Assembly: GCA_016214845.1 (NCBI GenBank)
Contig: JACRMS010000005.1
Span: 1 to 64,000, forward strand
Direction of reading: 5' to 3'
DNA: 64,000 nt
Source of the DNA: Nitrospirota bacterium
GTDB taxonomy: Bacteria > Nitrospirota > Thermodesulfovibrionia > UBA6902
Positions 17,714-26,713 of the stretch are shown in pieces. The translations under genes and the position numbers were made by a program. The first letter of the stretch is position 1, and each line of letters begins with the position of its first letter. The notes beneath the pieces are model-generated. The model worked only from the letters and a program-made list of their open reading frames with translations. It did not search any database and had not been told where the DNA came from.

Positions 17714-18108
17714 CAGCCAGGAAACTACCGCATACAGTCTCTCCGTTTGTTAGCTACGGCTTCTTTTTTTTAGGCATTATCTCCGCCGTCGCATTCAGGG
17801 TAATCATAGTATTTCAGCGTCTTGAGCCTGCCTGGGTAAGGCCGGTCTGGTATGTTGGAGTTATCGGATATATAGGCTTCTTCATGTACCGGTACGCCAT
17901 CACAAGGAAAAGAAAGAAAGCAGTCAGGGATTATCAGTTAATTGAAAAGATAAAAGCTAACGCGTGCCTTGCGGAAGAGGAAAGAGAGGTGGTTATGTAT
18001 CTCCTGTCGTCGATAAAAAAGTCACCTGAAGACATCAACTACCTGCTTATCTTCCTGCTTTCGATCATTGCTATACTGGCAGATTTAATACTTGCTTATT
18101 ACCATTAG
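17710..18108 (+). CDS. Conserved three-helix membrane protein
   Basis: A 132-residue protein starting from a TTG that overlaps the TGA stop of the NifA-like gene (TTGA), so it is translationally coupled to it. Hydrophobic segments lie at about 12-35, 45-65 and 108-131. A charged cytoplasmic-looking stretch ([18 protein letters not shown]) lies between helices two and three. I do not recognise a family. Coupling to the activator suggests a role in the same signal chain, but nothing more can be said. Confidence 0.7.
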   Translation: MTARKLPHTVSPFVSYGFFFLGIISAVAFRVIIVFQRLEPAWVRPVWYVGVIGYIGFFMYRYAITRKRKKAVRDYQLIEKIKANACLAEEEREVVMYLLSSIKKSPEDINYLLIFLLSIIAILADLILAYYH

Positions 18109-18191
18109 GCAAGTAAATATCTAAAAATCTATTTAAGGCCTTTTGGCTGAAATGAAAGCCTGCTACAGAATTTCTATAATCGACAGCAAAA

Positions 18192-18258
18192 CAGTAGCTG
18201 GTAGTTAGTAGCCAGTAGATAGGGGTCCCCAACTACTTACTGCTATCTACTGACTATC
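18192..18258. repeat. Palindromic repeat, TAGTAG/CTACT type
   Basis: CAGTAGCTGGTAGTTAGTAG with following bases up to 18224 pairs imperfectly with the segment 18227-18258 (CCCCAACTACTTACTGC...). It forms a hairpin in the 232-base spacer between the membrane gene and the zinc-ribbon regulator. No gene was seen in that spacer. Confidence 0.6.
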
Positions 18259-18340
18259 CTTTCAAGGTGTCGTATAGAAATTCTTCCACAGCCTTCCATT
18301 TCAGCGGCCATTGGAGAAGAGTATATCTGGAGTTTGTTGA

Positions 18341-18664
18341 ATGAAGAACAAACCTAAAGAGCCTTCGGTCCCCCTCGACAGACAGGAGACCGTGCGGCAG
18401 AAGATCATATCTCTCCTTTCGGAAAGAACGCATTCCGCAAAGGAGCTGTCGGGGGCGGTCAGGGTTGGTGAAAAGGAAGTATATGAACACCTTGAACACA
18501 TACAAAAGTCGCTCGCCAAAGGCGATCATAAACTTACCGTCATCCCCGCTGAATGCAGGAAGTGCGGTTTTATATTCTCAAAGAGAGAGAAACTTAAAAA
18601 GCCCGGCAGGTGTCCCATGTGCCGGGGCGAGTCCATTGAGGAACCGCTTTTCGGTATTGAGTGA
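18341..18664 (+). CDS. HTH plus zinc-ribbon predicted transcriptional regulator
   Basis: A 107-residue protein. The N-terminal half is a winged-helix-like domain (RQKIISLLSERTHSAKELSGAV...). The C-terminal half is a zinc ribbon with CRKCGFIF near 72-79 and CPMCRG near 94-99. This matches the COG3357-type family of HTH proteins fused to a Zn ribbon. It is flanked on both sides by palindromic repeats and probably monocistronic. The regulated genes are unknown. Confidence 0.75.
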   Translation: MKNKPKEPSVPLDRQETVRQKIISLLSERTHSAKELSGAVRVGEKEVYEHLEHIQKSLAKGDHKLTVIPAECRKCGFIFSKREKLKKPGRCPMCRGESIEEPLFGIE

Positions 18665-18681
18665 AAAGAAGAGTTTTTTTA

Positions 18682-18784
18682 GCCACGAATGAACACGAAT
18701 CACACGAATGAAGAAAAAAATAGATTTATTCGCGTATAATCTGCGTCCTTTTTTTATTCGTGACAATTCGTGGAATTCGTGGCA
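18682..18784. repeat. CACGAAT-type palindromic repeat
   Basis: Left arm GCCACGAATGAACACGAATC (and on to 18710) and right arm 18755-18784, ATTCGTGACAATTCGTGG followed by AATTCGTGGC, are inverted repeats around an AT-rich loop. It lies between the zinc-ribbon gene and ilvE. Confidence 0.65.
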
Positions 18785-18837
18785 AAATTGAATTTTATAA
18801 AATGAAAAACACATTACTGCCGTGATAAACTTGTCCC

Positions 18838-19710
18838 ATGCTTTATCTTAATAATAAAATTGTCCCAAGGAATAAGGCCGTCATCTCCGTTTTTGATCAC
18901 GGGTTTCTCTACGGTGACGGCATTTATGAAACTCTAAGGGCGTATAAGGGCGTTGTCTTCAAGTTCGAAGAACATGTTGACCGGCTCTTCCGCTCCGCCG
19001 CCCTTATCAGGCTTGCAATTCCCAAAACTCCTGAAGCGATCAGGAAGGCAGTTTACGGGACAATGAAGGCGAACAACCTCAAAGACGCTGTAATAAGAAT
19101 TACTGTCTCAAGGGGCGCGGGGCCTGTCGGCTTAGACCCCGACCTGTGTCCGCATCCGACCTTTGTGATATTTACAAATGAATTTAAAGAATACCCCAAA
19201 CTGTGCTATCAGAAGGGGGTAAAGATCGCGATAGTCAATACGAGGCGGAATTTCAGGGGGGCGCTTGACCCTCAGATAAAATCCCTCAATTTCCTGAACA
19301 ATATTCTCGCAAAGATAGAGGCCAAAGACAGGGGCGCATACGAGGCGGTAATGCTGAACTACAGGGGACACCTCGCGGAAGGGACGATAACAAATATCTT
19401 TTTCGTTAAAGATAATGTCCTCTGCACACCCGCGATTGGCGCCGGGATTTTAGACGGCATAACCAGAAGGACAATCATCGACTGCGCGAAAGAGCTGAAT
19501 ATTAAAGTCAACGAGGGACTATTCAGGAAGGAAGAAATCCACCGGGCCGATGAAGTCATTATATCTAACACCACTATGGAGGTCATGCCTGCCGCAGAGG
19601 TCGATAATATAAAGATCGGCGTAAAACCCGGCAGGATTACAAAGGCGCTTCAACTGGCATATAAGAAAAAAGTTGCGGCGTACCTGAAAAGGGAGAAATT
19701 AAGAAGATAA
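18838..19710 (+). CDS. ilvE: Class IV aminotransferase (branched-chain amino acid aminotransferase type)
   Basis: A 290-residue PLP enzyme. Typical N-terminal block FDHGFLYGDGIYETLRAYKG; PLP lysine in LDPQIKSLNFLNNILAK near 158; the family block EGTITNIFFVKDNVLCTP near 182-199. It converts branched-chain 2-oxo acids with glutamate. D-amino-acid transaminase and 4-amino-4-deoxychorismate lyase share this fold and cannot be excluded from sequence reading. The last codons run into a palindromic repeat. Confidence 0.85.
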   Translation: MLYLNNKIVPRNKAVISVFDHGFLYGDGIYETLRAYKGVVFKFEEHVDRLFRSAALIRLAIPKTPEAIRKAVYGTMKANNLKDAVIRITVSRGAGPVGLDPDLCPHPTFVIFTNEFKEYPKLCYQKGVKIAIVNTRRNFRGALDPQIKSLNFLNNILAKIEAKDRGAYEAVMLNYRGHLAEGTITNIFFVKDNVLCTPAIGAGILDGITRRTIIDCAKELNIKVNEGLFRKEEIHRADEVIISNTTMEVMPAAEVDNIKIGVKPGRITKALQLAYKKKVAAYLKREKLRR

Positions 19711-19780
19711 GAAAATGAGAAGATGAGAAAAGGTGAAGGACATCTTCCCAACTTCTTAACTTCTCATCTTCTCACCTTCT
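19701..19780. repeat. GAAGAT/ATCTTC-type palindromic repeat
   Basis: A purine-rich left arm (AAGAAGATAAGAAAATGAGA...) and a pyrimidine-rich right arm (...CTTCTTAACTTCTCATCTTC) form a hairpin. It includes the ilvE stop codon and belongs to the same general GAAG/CTTC family as 37121-37182, 44147-44218 and 63884-63966. Confidence 0.65.
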
Positions 19781-19813
19781 TTTAATCTCCGTGCACTCTG
19801 TGGTTAAGTTATT

Positions 19814-20500
19814 ATGAAATCTACCATTAAAACCAACATCGCCAAACTCATCGACCACACTCTTCTCCGTCCTGATGCTACAGAGCGTGATATTGTCAGG
19901 CTGTGCGATGAGGCAAAGAGGCACGGGTTCTTTTCAGTCTGCGTGCATCCCGCATTTATAAAAACCGCGAAGGACCAGCTTGCCGGGACAAAGATCAAAT
20001 TATCGTCCGTCATCGGGTTCCCTCTCGGCATGACGCTTACAAAAGTGAAGATATATGAAGCAATGGAGGCGGTGTTCCAGGGAGCGGATGAACTTGACGC
20101 TGTCATGAATCCGGGATTTGCAAAGTCCGGCAGGTGGGAAGGTGTTGAAAGCGAGATAGAAGATTTAATTACAGCTACTCCTGACAGTGTTCATAAAATT
20201 ATAATCGAAACCTGTTACCTCAATGAAGACGAAAAAAAGCGGGCAGCCCTGATTGTGATGAATGCAGGGGCCGGGTTTGTTAAAACCTCCACGGGATTCG
20301 GCACATCCGGCGCGGCGATCAAAGACGTTGAGTTGATAAAGGCCGTGACAAAAGGGAAGGTCGGCATCAAAGCCGCAGGCGGGATCAAGACCCTAAAGGA
20401 CGTGATCGCATTTGTTAAAGCCGGCGCAACAAGGATAGGCACGAGTTCAGGGGTGTCGATAATGAAAGAGCTGGAAAAAGACCGCAATCTTTTGCCCTGA
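19814..20500 (+). CDS. deoC: Deoxyribose-phosphate aldolase
   Basis: A 228-residue class I aldolase cleaving 2-deoxyribose-5-phosphate to glyceraldehyde-3-phosphate and acetaldehyde. It shows KLIDHTLLRPDAT at the N-terminus, Schiff-base lysine in GFVKTSTGFG near 154, and KAAGGIK near 185. Length is normal for the family. Convergent with the small gene on the opposite strand, 8 bases away. Confidence 0.95.
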   Translation: MKSTIKTNIAKLIDHTLLRPDATERDIVRLCDEAKRHGFFSVCVHPAFIKTAKDQLAGTKIKLSSVIGFPLGMTLTKVKIYEAMEAVFQGADELDAVMNPGFAKSGRWEGVESEIEDLITATPDSVHKIIIETCYLNEDEKKRAALIVMNAGAGFVKTSTGFGTSGAAIKDVELIKAVTKGKVGIKAAGGIKTLKDVIAFVKAGATRIGTSSGVSIMKELEKDRNLLP

Positions 20501-20508
20501 CCGGTAAG

Positions 20509-20895
20509 CTACAGGAAAACTATATTTTTGGTCGCTGAGATGACAACCAGGACCCGTTGATTATTACCTTTCAGATCAGCCGGTGTTAGGAGAAAAGCCG
20601 GACGGCCGAATGGATAGAACTTTGCATAACCGACCATGACCTCTCCGTCGGCAAATTCTACCTTAAGCTTATTGCCGCCCCATGGGATCATGTCCTTATA
20701 TTTATAGGTGTAGTTTTTGTTGCCATCAAATGTTTTGACAAAGAAGGCCGCCTTAAGTTTTTCTATATCAACCCTCACCTTCTCGCCGCTCAACAGGCTT
20801 AAATGAAAAAATGTTTTATCCGGGGAAAAATCAAAGCTGCTGCCTTTCAGTAATGATTTGTCTTTAAATCTTATTACCATCCTGTTTGTTATCAT
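20509..20895 (-). CDS. Conserved hypothetical protein, DUF6982-like
   Basis: A 128-residue soluble protein with a beta-rich pattern: NRMVIRFKDKSLLKGSSFDF, then FHLSLLSGEKVRVDIEKLKA followed by AFFVKTFDG. I associate this with the DUF6982 family of small proteins common in Nitrospirota and delta-proteobacterial lineages and often linked to signalling, but the assignment is from memory. No catalytic residues are evident. Confidence 0.6.
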   Translation of the reverse strand: MITNRMVIRFKDKSLLKGSSFDFSPDKTFFHLSLLSGEKVRVDIEKLKAAFFVKTFDGNKNYTYKYKDMIPWGGNKLKVEFADGEVMVGYAKFYPFGRPAFLLTPADLKGNNQRVLVVISATKNIVFL

Positions 20896-21237
20896 ACCTT
20901 CACCTGAACCTTCTCACGCTATCTTTTACTAATTATATTATGGATCAAATTGCTTTATAAGCTGTGATTCGGATTACAAAATCATAAACTCCCGCACAAG
21001 TGTATATTATTGAATCGTAATGCGTGATGCGTAAAGCGTAATGGGCGAAAAGAACAATGGATTACCCGTAACATGCCTTTAACTCTATGCACTATGCTCT
21101 TTGCACTTTGCTTTTTAAACTGGCTAAAGAATAAATATTTAAATCCGTATTACATAAGGTATAGAATTATATTCAACGGCTTATTGCACAGTTTAAACGA
21201 ATTGCCGGAGAAAACCCGGCAGTCAGGAGAATGAACC
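20896..21237. other. Intergenic spacer with palindromic repeat and small hairpin, no gene
   Basis: This 342-base spacer holds no convincing ORF. A repeat of TGCGTAA-type units (about 21015-21046) and a partly complementary right part (about 21080-21112, CTATGCACTATGCTCTTTGC) form a loose palindrome. Near the downstream gene GCCGG/CCGGC (about 21200-21219) forms a short stem just before the ribosome site GGAGAA of the diguanylate cyclase gene. Confidence 0.6.
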
Positions 21238-22152
21238 ATGAAAAAAACAAACAACGGCAAGCACACCCATGAAAATCCACGGGAAGACTCAATAGAAACC
21301 ATCGCCCTTTACCGCGATATCATTAATGCGGCCAATATACTAATATGGCGTACTGACGCCGGTGGAAGGTTTACGTTTCTCAACCCGGCCTGGGAAAAGA
21401 GTTACGGCTACAAGGCAGAGGAAATGCTTGGCAGGAATTTTTCGGATTTCCAGGTCCCTGAGGCCGCGGGGTATTACATCAACGAGTTCAGAAACTGCCT
21501 GATCGGCGAGTCGGTGATAGGGCATGAGATCTCTTTTTACTCAAAGAAGGGGAGTGAGATAAATTTAGTTATCAACCTGGTCCCGCTCCATGACGACAAA
21601 GGCTCCGTGATCGGAACTCAGGGGGTTGCCTACGACATAACCGAACGCAATCACGCCGATGAATTACTGCAATACATAAGCGCGAAGGATGAACTAACAG
21701 GGCTGTATAACCTTCATACGTTTTTGAGCATGACAGAGCAGCAGATGAAGGCAGCTAACAGGGAGAGGAAGGAAATGCTGGTCATATATATCGGCGTTGA
21801 TGATATGCAGTCAATTAATGATGAATACGGGTTTGACACAGGCGACCAGATATTAATTGATACAGCCGATATCCTCAGCAAAACCTTCCGGGAGGCCGAC
21901 GTCCTTTCACGGACCGGGGGAGATGAGTTTGTGGTATCAACCCTCGTATCATCAAGAGATACGGAAGGAATGATCATGAAGCGGTTAAAAGAAAATCTTA
22001 AAAAGTATAACGCTGGAAAAAACGGGCCGCCCAGGCTGTCGCTCAGTTTCGGCACGGCGTTCAATGACCCGGAAAACTCCGTGTTTATCAATGAAGTGCT
22101 CTCAGACGCGGAATCAAAGATGTACGAGTACAAGAAAAGCAAGCAGAGATAA
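21238..22152 (+). CDS. PAS-GGDEF diguanylate cyclase
   Basis: A 304-residue soluble protein. PAS domain at about 25-135 (ANILIWRTDAGGRFTFLNPA). GGDEF domain at about 150-300 with an intact A-site SRTGGDEFVVS and an RxxD inhibitory site (READ) five residues before it, so it should make cyclic di-GMP and be product-inhibited. Clear ribosome site GGAGAA upstream. Likely a monocistronic signalling gene. Confidence 0.92.
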   Translation: MKKTNNGKHTHENPREDSIETIALYRDIINAANILIWRTDAGGRFTFLNPAWEKSYGYKAEEMLGRNFSDFQVPEAAGYYINEFRNCLIGESVIGHEISFYSKKGSEINLVINLVPLHDDKGSVIGTQGVAYDITERNHADELLQYISAKDELTGLYNLHTFLSMTEQQMKAANRERKEMLVIYIGVDDMQSINDEYGFDTGDQILIDTADILSKTFREADVLSRTGGDEFVVSTLVSSRDTEGMIMKRLKENLKKYNAGKNGPPRLSLSFGTAFNDPENSVFINEVLSDAESKMYEYKKSKQR

Positions 22153-22243
22153 GCGTTGAGCGCAATGCGTTACGCGTTATGAGTAAAGAAGGGTTCTGTT
22201 TGTTTAACGCGCAACGCTATAACACTATACGCTATAACGCGTT
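22153..22243. repeat. GCGTTA/TAACGC-type palindromic repeat
   Basis: Left part AGCGTTGAGCGCAATGCGTT and right part CGCAACGCTATAACACTATA plus ACGCTATAACGCG form an imperfect hairpin between the convergent cyclase and nitroreductase genes. Unit sequence resembles the 21015-21112 repeat. Confidence 0.6.
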
Positions 22244-22248
22244 TTACC

Positions 22249-22818
22249 TCACAGCCATTTTATTACGGGTCCTTTTTTCTGCGGCGGGTCTGTGACGCCC
22301 TTTGGATAACCGACAATGATAGGCCCGAATATCTTCTCATCTTCTTTTAATTCGAGGGCATCTTTTATCTCCGCATTGCCGGTGAGCAGGGAGCCGAACT
22401 GTACCCAGCAGCTTCCGAGCCCCAGTGAATATGCGGCGAGCATCATGTTCTCACATGCGAGGGGGCATGAATAATCAGCATACGGGCCTTTTCCGATGAC
22501 GAAAATAATTGCCGGAGCTGAATAATAAATCGGGTCTTCAAGCTCTTCATACCGTTTCATTATCGACTGATAGCGTTCAGGGTTTGCGGTTTTAAGCGGT
22601 CCGAGCAAAGTTTTTGCGTTGGGGATAGCGGCATTCATCAATTTTTTGTGTAGCGCATCGTCCACCACCACCACAAAGCGCCACGGCTGGCTGTTCATTC
22701 CCGACGGCGCATTATTGCCTGCGTCAATTATCGAGTTAAGGATTTCCTTCGGCACCTTTTTAGCTTCATATGCCCTGACGCACCTTCTTCCCTTTATGGC
22801 CTTTAATACCTCGTTCAT
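22249..22818 (-). CDS. Nitroreductase family protein
   Basis: A 189-residue FMN-dependent oxidoreductase of the nitroreductase fold. It has KGRRCVRAYEAKKVPKE at the N-terminus, APSGMNSQPWRFVVV (FMN contact), SCWVQFG and a C-terminal IVGYPKG. The substrate cannot be told from sequence. Good ribosome site AGGAGG (AGAAGGAGGACGCC before ATG). It stands alone between two palindrome-rich spacers. Confidence 0.9.
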   Translation of the reverse strand: MNEVLKAIKGRRCVRAYEAKKVPKEILNSIIDAGNNAPSGMNSQPWRFVVVVDDALHKKLMNAAIPNAKTLLGPLKTANPERYQSIMKRYEELEDPIYYSAPAIIFVIGKGPYADYSCPLACENMMLAAYSLGLGSCWVQFGSLLTGNAEIKDALELKEDEKIFGPIIVGYPKGVTDPPQKKGPVIKWL

Positions 22819-22961
22819 GGCGTCCTCCTTCTGAAATTAATTGATTAATTCTAAACCACTTGGAGCCCAGAGTAAAGGCTGTTTGCAGTAAAAGCGTGCA
22901 TTTTAAATTTCATTTGGGTACTGTGTGGTAAATCGCAGAGTTTGTTATATAATAGTAACGT

Positions 22962-25634
22962 ATGTTCGGACTGTTAACCAAAATAATCGGCACAAAGAAC
23001 GACCGTGAGATCAAGAGGCTGTGGACGGTTGTTGAGAAGGTCAACGCCTTTGAGTCTAAAATACAACCTCTCAGTGACGATCAACTTAGGGCAAAGACCG
23101 GCGAATTCCGCAAGAGGCTTGAAGGCGGGGAAGGCCTGGATGACATCCTCTCTGAGGCGTTTGCCGTTGTCAGGGAATCGTCCCGCAGGATCTTAAAGAT
23201 GCGTCATTTTGATGTCCAGCTTATCGGGGGCATCGCGCTTCACGAGGGAAAGATATCCGAGATGAAGACAGGTGAAGGCAAGACCCTCGTGGCAACACTC
23301 GCGGTTTATCTCAACGCAATCGACGGGCACGGCGTCCACGTTATCACCGTCAATGACTACCTCGCAAAAAGAGACGCACAGTGGATGGGGCCTATTTATA
23401 ATTTCCTCGGACTCTCATTAGGCATCATCCAGCATGACAGTTCTTTTATGTTCGACACATCATTCCATTCTGAAGACAGCAGGCTTCAGCATTTAAGGCC
23501 CGTCAACCGTAAAGAAGCCTACCTGGCTGATATCACATACGGCACAAATAATGAGTTCGGCTTTGATTACCTCAGGGACAACATGAGGTATCACATAGAC
23601 GACTACGTGCAGAGGGAATTGAATTACGCAATAGTTGACGAAGTGGACAGTATCTTAATTGATGAGGCGAGGACGCCTCTCATTATATCCGGCCCTTCGG
23701 AAGAATCAACTGATAAATATTACGTCATAGATAAGATCATCCCGAAACTCAAAAAGGAATCCGATTATACGGTCGATGAAAAGGCGAAAAGCGTCACGCT
23801 CACCGAGGAAGGAAACGTAAAGATCGAAAGACTGCTTGATGCGGGGAATCTTTACGACCCCGCGAATATCGAGCTGGTGCATCACGTCAACCAGGGGCTG
23901 AGGGCGCACGTGCTTTTTCAGCTTGATGTTGATTACATCGTCAAAGACAATGAAGTGATAATCGTTGACGAGTTCACGGGACGCCTCATGCCGGGCAGGC
24001 GCTGGTCGGACGGACTGCATCAGGCAATCGAGGCCAAAGAGGGCGTCAAGATAGCAAGTGAAAACCAGACGCTCGCCACTATTACCTTCCAGAATTATTT
24101 CAGGATGTACAACAAACTCGCGGGTATGACGGGCACTGCCGATACCGAGGCGCCGGAGTTTGCAAAGATCTACAACCTTGAGGTGTTGGTAGTCCCGACC
24201 AACCAGCCGATGATAAGGAAGGACAACGCCGACATTGTTTTTAAAAACGTGAAGGGCAAATTCAATGCCGTTATCAATGAAATAGAAGACTGTTATAAAC
24301 GCGGTCAGCCTGCCCTTGTAGGCACTATATCAATAGAAAAATCAGAGCTCCTCAGCTCAATGCTGAAGAAGAAAAAAGTACCGCATTCAGTCCTCAACGC
24401 GAAGTACCACGAAAGAGAGGCAGAGATAATCGCGCAGGCGGGAAGAAGCGGCGCCGTAACCATAGCAACCAACATGGCGGGCCGCGGCACGGACATAGTC
24501 TTAGGCGGCAATCCTGAAGGCCTTGCCAAAGACATGCTGGCGGACAAAAAAGACTACACTGACGAAGATTACGTGAAAACACTTGAGAAGGCCAAAGAAC
24601 TCTGCAAACAGGACAGGGAAAAGGTCATCTCCGCCGGGGGCCTGCACATACTCGGGACCGAGAGGCACGAATCAAGAAGAATAGACAACCAGTTGAGAGG
24701 GCGTTCAGGGCGGCAGGGAGACCCTGGTTCGTCGCGTTTCTATCTCTCCCTTGAAGACGATCTGATGAGGATATTCGGCTCGGACAGGATATCCGGCCTT
24801 ATGGGCAAATTGGGCATGGAGGAAGACCAGCCCATAGAACACAAATGGATCACAAAGGCGATAGAGACCTCGCAGAAGAGGGTTGAAGCGCACAATTTCG
24901 ATATCAGAAAACACCTGCTTGAATATGATGATGTCAACAACAAGCAGAGGACGGAGATCTATTCATTCAGGCGCGAGATACTCTCAAGCGACGATCACAA
25001 AGACAAGATAATGGAGATGCTTGAAAACGTGCTTGACGATGTCCTCCCCGTTTATTGTCCCGAGAACAAACATTCAGAGGAATGGAATATAAAAGGGCTC
25101 CGCGACGCTCTTTACGGTCAGTTCTCCGTCTATCCCGAAATAGAGGCAAAGCCCATTGAAGCGCTTCGCGAAGAACTGCTTGAATTGATAAAGCAGGCGT
25201 ATGAGAAGAAGGAACAGGAGATCGGCTCCGGGACCTTCAGGTACCTCGAAAAGATGATACTGCTGCAGGTCCTCGATACCCAGTGGAAGGACCACCTCCT
25301 GAGCATGGACCATTTGAAAGAAGGCGTGGGGCTTCGCGGATACGGCCAGAGAGACCCGCTGGTGGAATACAAGAAAGAGGCCTTTGAGATCTTTTCCGAC
25401 CTAAGCAGCAGGGTAAGTTCTGAAGTAATTGCGAGGCTGACGAAGATACAGATACAGAGAGAAGAATCCGTGGAAAATAAATTTAACGCAAAGCCCGCAA
25501 AGGTGATGTATGGCAGGGGCGGGGAAGACGCCAAGCCTCAAACTGTTATCAAGGACAGAAAGATAGGCAGGAACGACCCGTGCATCTGCGGAAGCGGCAA
25601 GAAATATAAAAAATGCTGCGGTGTCAATGCGTAA
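22962..25634 (+). CDS. secA: Preprotein translocase ATPase SecA
   Basis: Full-length SecA, 890 aa. Walker [14 protein letters not shown] near 100-112, [20 protein letters not shown] near 222-241, the second-NBD block [17 protein letters not shown], and a C-terminal SEC-C zinc motif [13 protein letters not shown] at the very end. It drives Sec-dependent export. A TATAAT hexamer at 22948-22953 lies 9 bases before the start, so the transcript may have a very short leader. The downstream GAF-GGDEF gene overlaps its end. Confidence 0.97.
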   Translation: MFGLLTKIIGTKNDREIKRLWTVVEKVNAFESKIQPLSDDQLRAKTGEFRKRLEGGEGLDDILSEAFAVVRESSRRILKMRHFDVQLIGGIALHEGKISEMKTGEGKTLVATLAVYLNAIDGHGVHVITVNDYLAKRDAQWMGPIYNFLGLSLGIIQHDSSFMFDTSFHSEDSRLQHLRPVNRKEAYLADITYGTNNEFGFDYLRDNMRYHIDDYVQRELNYAIVDEVDSILIDEARTPLIISGPSEESTDKYYVIDKIIPKLKKESDYTVDEKAKSVTLTEEGNVKIERLLDAGNLYDPANIELVHHVNQGLRAHVLFQLDVDYIVKDNEVIIVDEFTGRLMPGRRWSDGLHQAIEAKEGVKIASENQTLATITFQNYFRMYNKLAGMTGTADTEAPEFAKIYNLEVLVVPTNQPMIRKDNADIVFKNVKGKFNAVINEIEDCYKRGQPALVGTISIEKSELLSSMLKKKKVPHSVLNAKYHEREAEIIAQAGRSGAVTIATNMAGRGTDIVLGGNPEGLAKDMLADKKDYTDEDYVKTLEKAKELCKQDREKVISAGGLHILGTERHESRRIDNQLRGRSGRQGDPGSSRFYLSLEDDLMRIFGSDRISGLMGKLGMEEDQPIEHKWITKAIETSQKRVEAHNFDIRKHLLEYDDVNNKQRTEIYSFRREILSSDDHKDKIMEMLENVLDDVLPVYCPENKHSEEWNIKGLRDALYGQFSVYPEIEAKPIEALREELLELIKQAYEKKEQEIGSGTFRYLEKMILLQVLDTQWKDHLLSMDHLKEGVGLRGYGQRDPLVEYKKEAFEIFSDLSSRVSSEVIARLTKIQIQREESVENKFNAKPAKVMYGRGGEDAKPQTVIKDRKIGRNDPCICGSGKKYKKCCGVNA

Positions 25635-26622
25635 AAACCCCTCTATAGACCTCTGCGACGAAATAACAAATATCCTCACATCTGCGCCTGATCTGAACAA
25701 GAGCCTGACCTCGGTTATGGTGAAGGCAAAGGCCGCAACAGGGGCTGAAACATGGTCGCTTATGGTCGATGCAGCTTTCAAGAAAATTCCCTTACGCTCC
25801 TCCAGGAATATCCAGAAAATAAAATTTGAAACAGGAGCGGGCCTTACCGGGGCTGTTCTTGTGAAAGGCAAACCGGTAATCGTTCAGGATGTATCAAAAG
25901 ACAAACGTTTTGACAAGCAGGCGGACAAATTCCGCGATGTAAAAATCAGGTCCCTCATATGCGTCCCTTTGAAAATCAAGGACAAGCCGGTCGGTGTTTT
26001 GAGGCTGATAAACAAAAGACGCGGCGCCCCCTTTACCCCGGATGACGTGAAGATGCTCATGAATATTTCGTATCATGCGGCCTCAGTGTTAGAGAGGGAA
26101 TATCTGTATCAAAAGATAGAGGAGATATCCATAACCGACGATCTCACCGGCCTGTATAACATCCGCTACCTTTACAAGTCCATTGAAGTTGAGATAGAAA
26201 GGTCCAGACGCTACGGCTCTCTATTTTCAATTATATTTATGGACATTGACAGCCTGAAAAAGGTAAACGACAGGTTCGGGCATCTTACAGGAAGCAAGGT
26301 GCTTATTGAGACAGCCGGAATAATACAGATCAACTTGAGGAAAGTTGATGTGGTCATCAGGTACGGCGGAGACGAGTTTGTGATAATCCTGCCCCAGACC
26401 CCGCGCGACGCGGGTTTTCTCGTGGCGGAGAGACTTAGAAAGGTAATAGAGAAGAACGCTTATCTGAAGGGAGAAGGCGTCCCGGTCAGGATAACGGCAA
26501 GCTTCGGGGTCGCGTCTTTCCCCGATGACGCAAAGAGCAAAGAAGAGCTCCTCAGGATCGCGGACAAGGCCATGTACCGCGGCAAGTTTTCGACAAAGAA
26601 CGTCGTATTCGCGGCGAAGTAA
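25627..26622 (+). CDS. GAF-GGDEF diguanylate cyclase
   Basis: A 331-residue protein starting at the ATG at 25627 inside the last codons of secA (8-base overlap); a GTG at 25621 is the alternative. GAF domain about 15-160; GGDEF domain about 165-330 with A-site [10 protein letters not shown] and RxxD (RKVD) inhibitory site five residues upstream. The domain has all residues for cyclic di-GMP synthesis. Coupling to secA is unusual functionally but may be accidental. Confidence 0.9.
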   Translation: MRKNPSIDLCDEITNILTSAPDLNKSLTSVMVKAKAATGAETWSLMVDAAFKKIPLRSSRNIQKIKFETGAGLTGAVLVKGKPVIVQDVSKDKRFDKQADKFRDVKIRSLICVPLKIKDKPVGVLRLINKRRGAPFTPDDVKMLMNISYHAASVLEREYLYQKIEEISITDDLTGLYNIRYLYKSIEVEIERSRRYGSLFSIIFMDIDSLKKVNDRFGHLTGSKVLIETAGIIQINLRKVDVVIRYGGDEFVIILPQTPRDAGFLVAERLRKVIEKNAYLKGEGVPVRITASFGVASFPDDAKSKEELLRIADKAMYRGKFSTKNVVFAAK

Positions 26623-26713
26623 GAAGATACCTTAAACCACACTATCCTAAATCAAGCATTCTAATTTTGTCCTGAAAAAATGGAATACTTTAGTATAAAA
26701 TGTGTCTTAAATC

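Noticed and set aside
20896-21237. Cyclic-di-GMP (GEMM) riboswitch before the PAS-GGDEF gene
   Set aside because: A GCCGG/CCGGC stem lies before the gene, but the conserved GEMM receptor sequences (for example the ACGCAAAGCC block) are absent.
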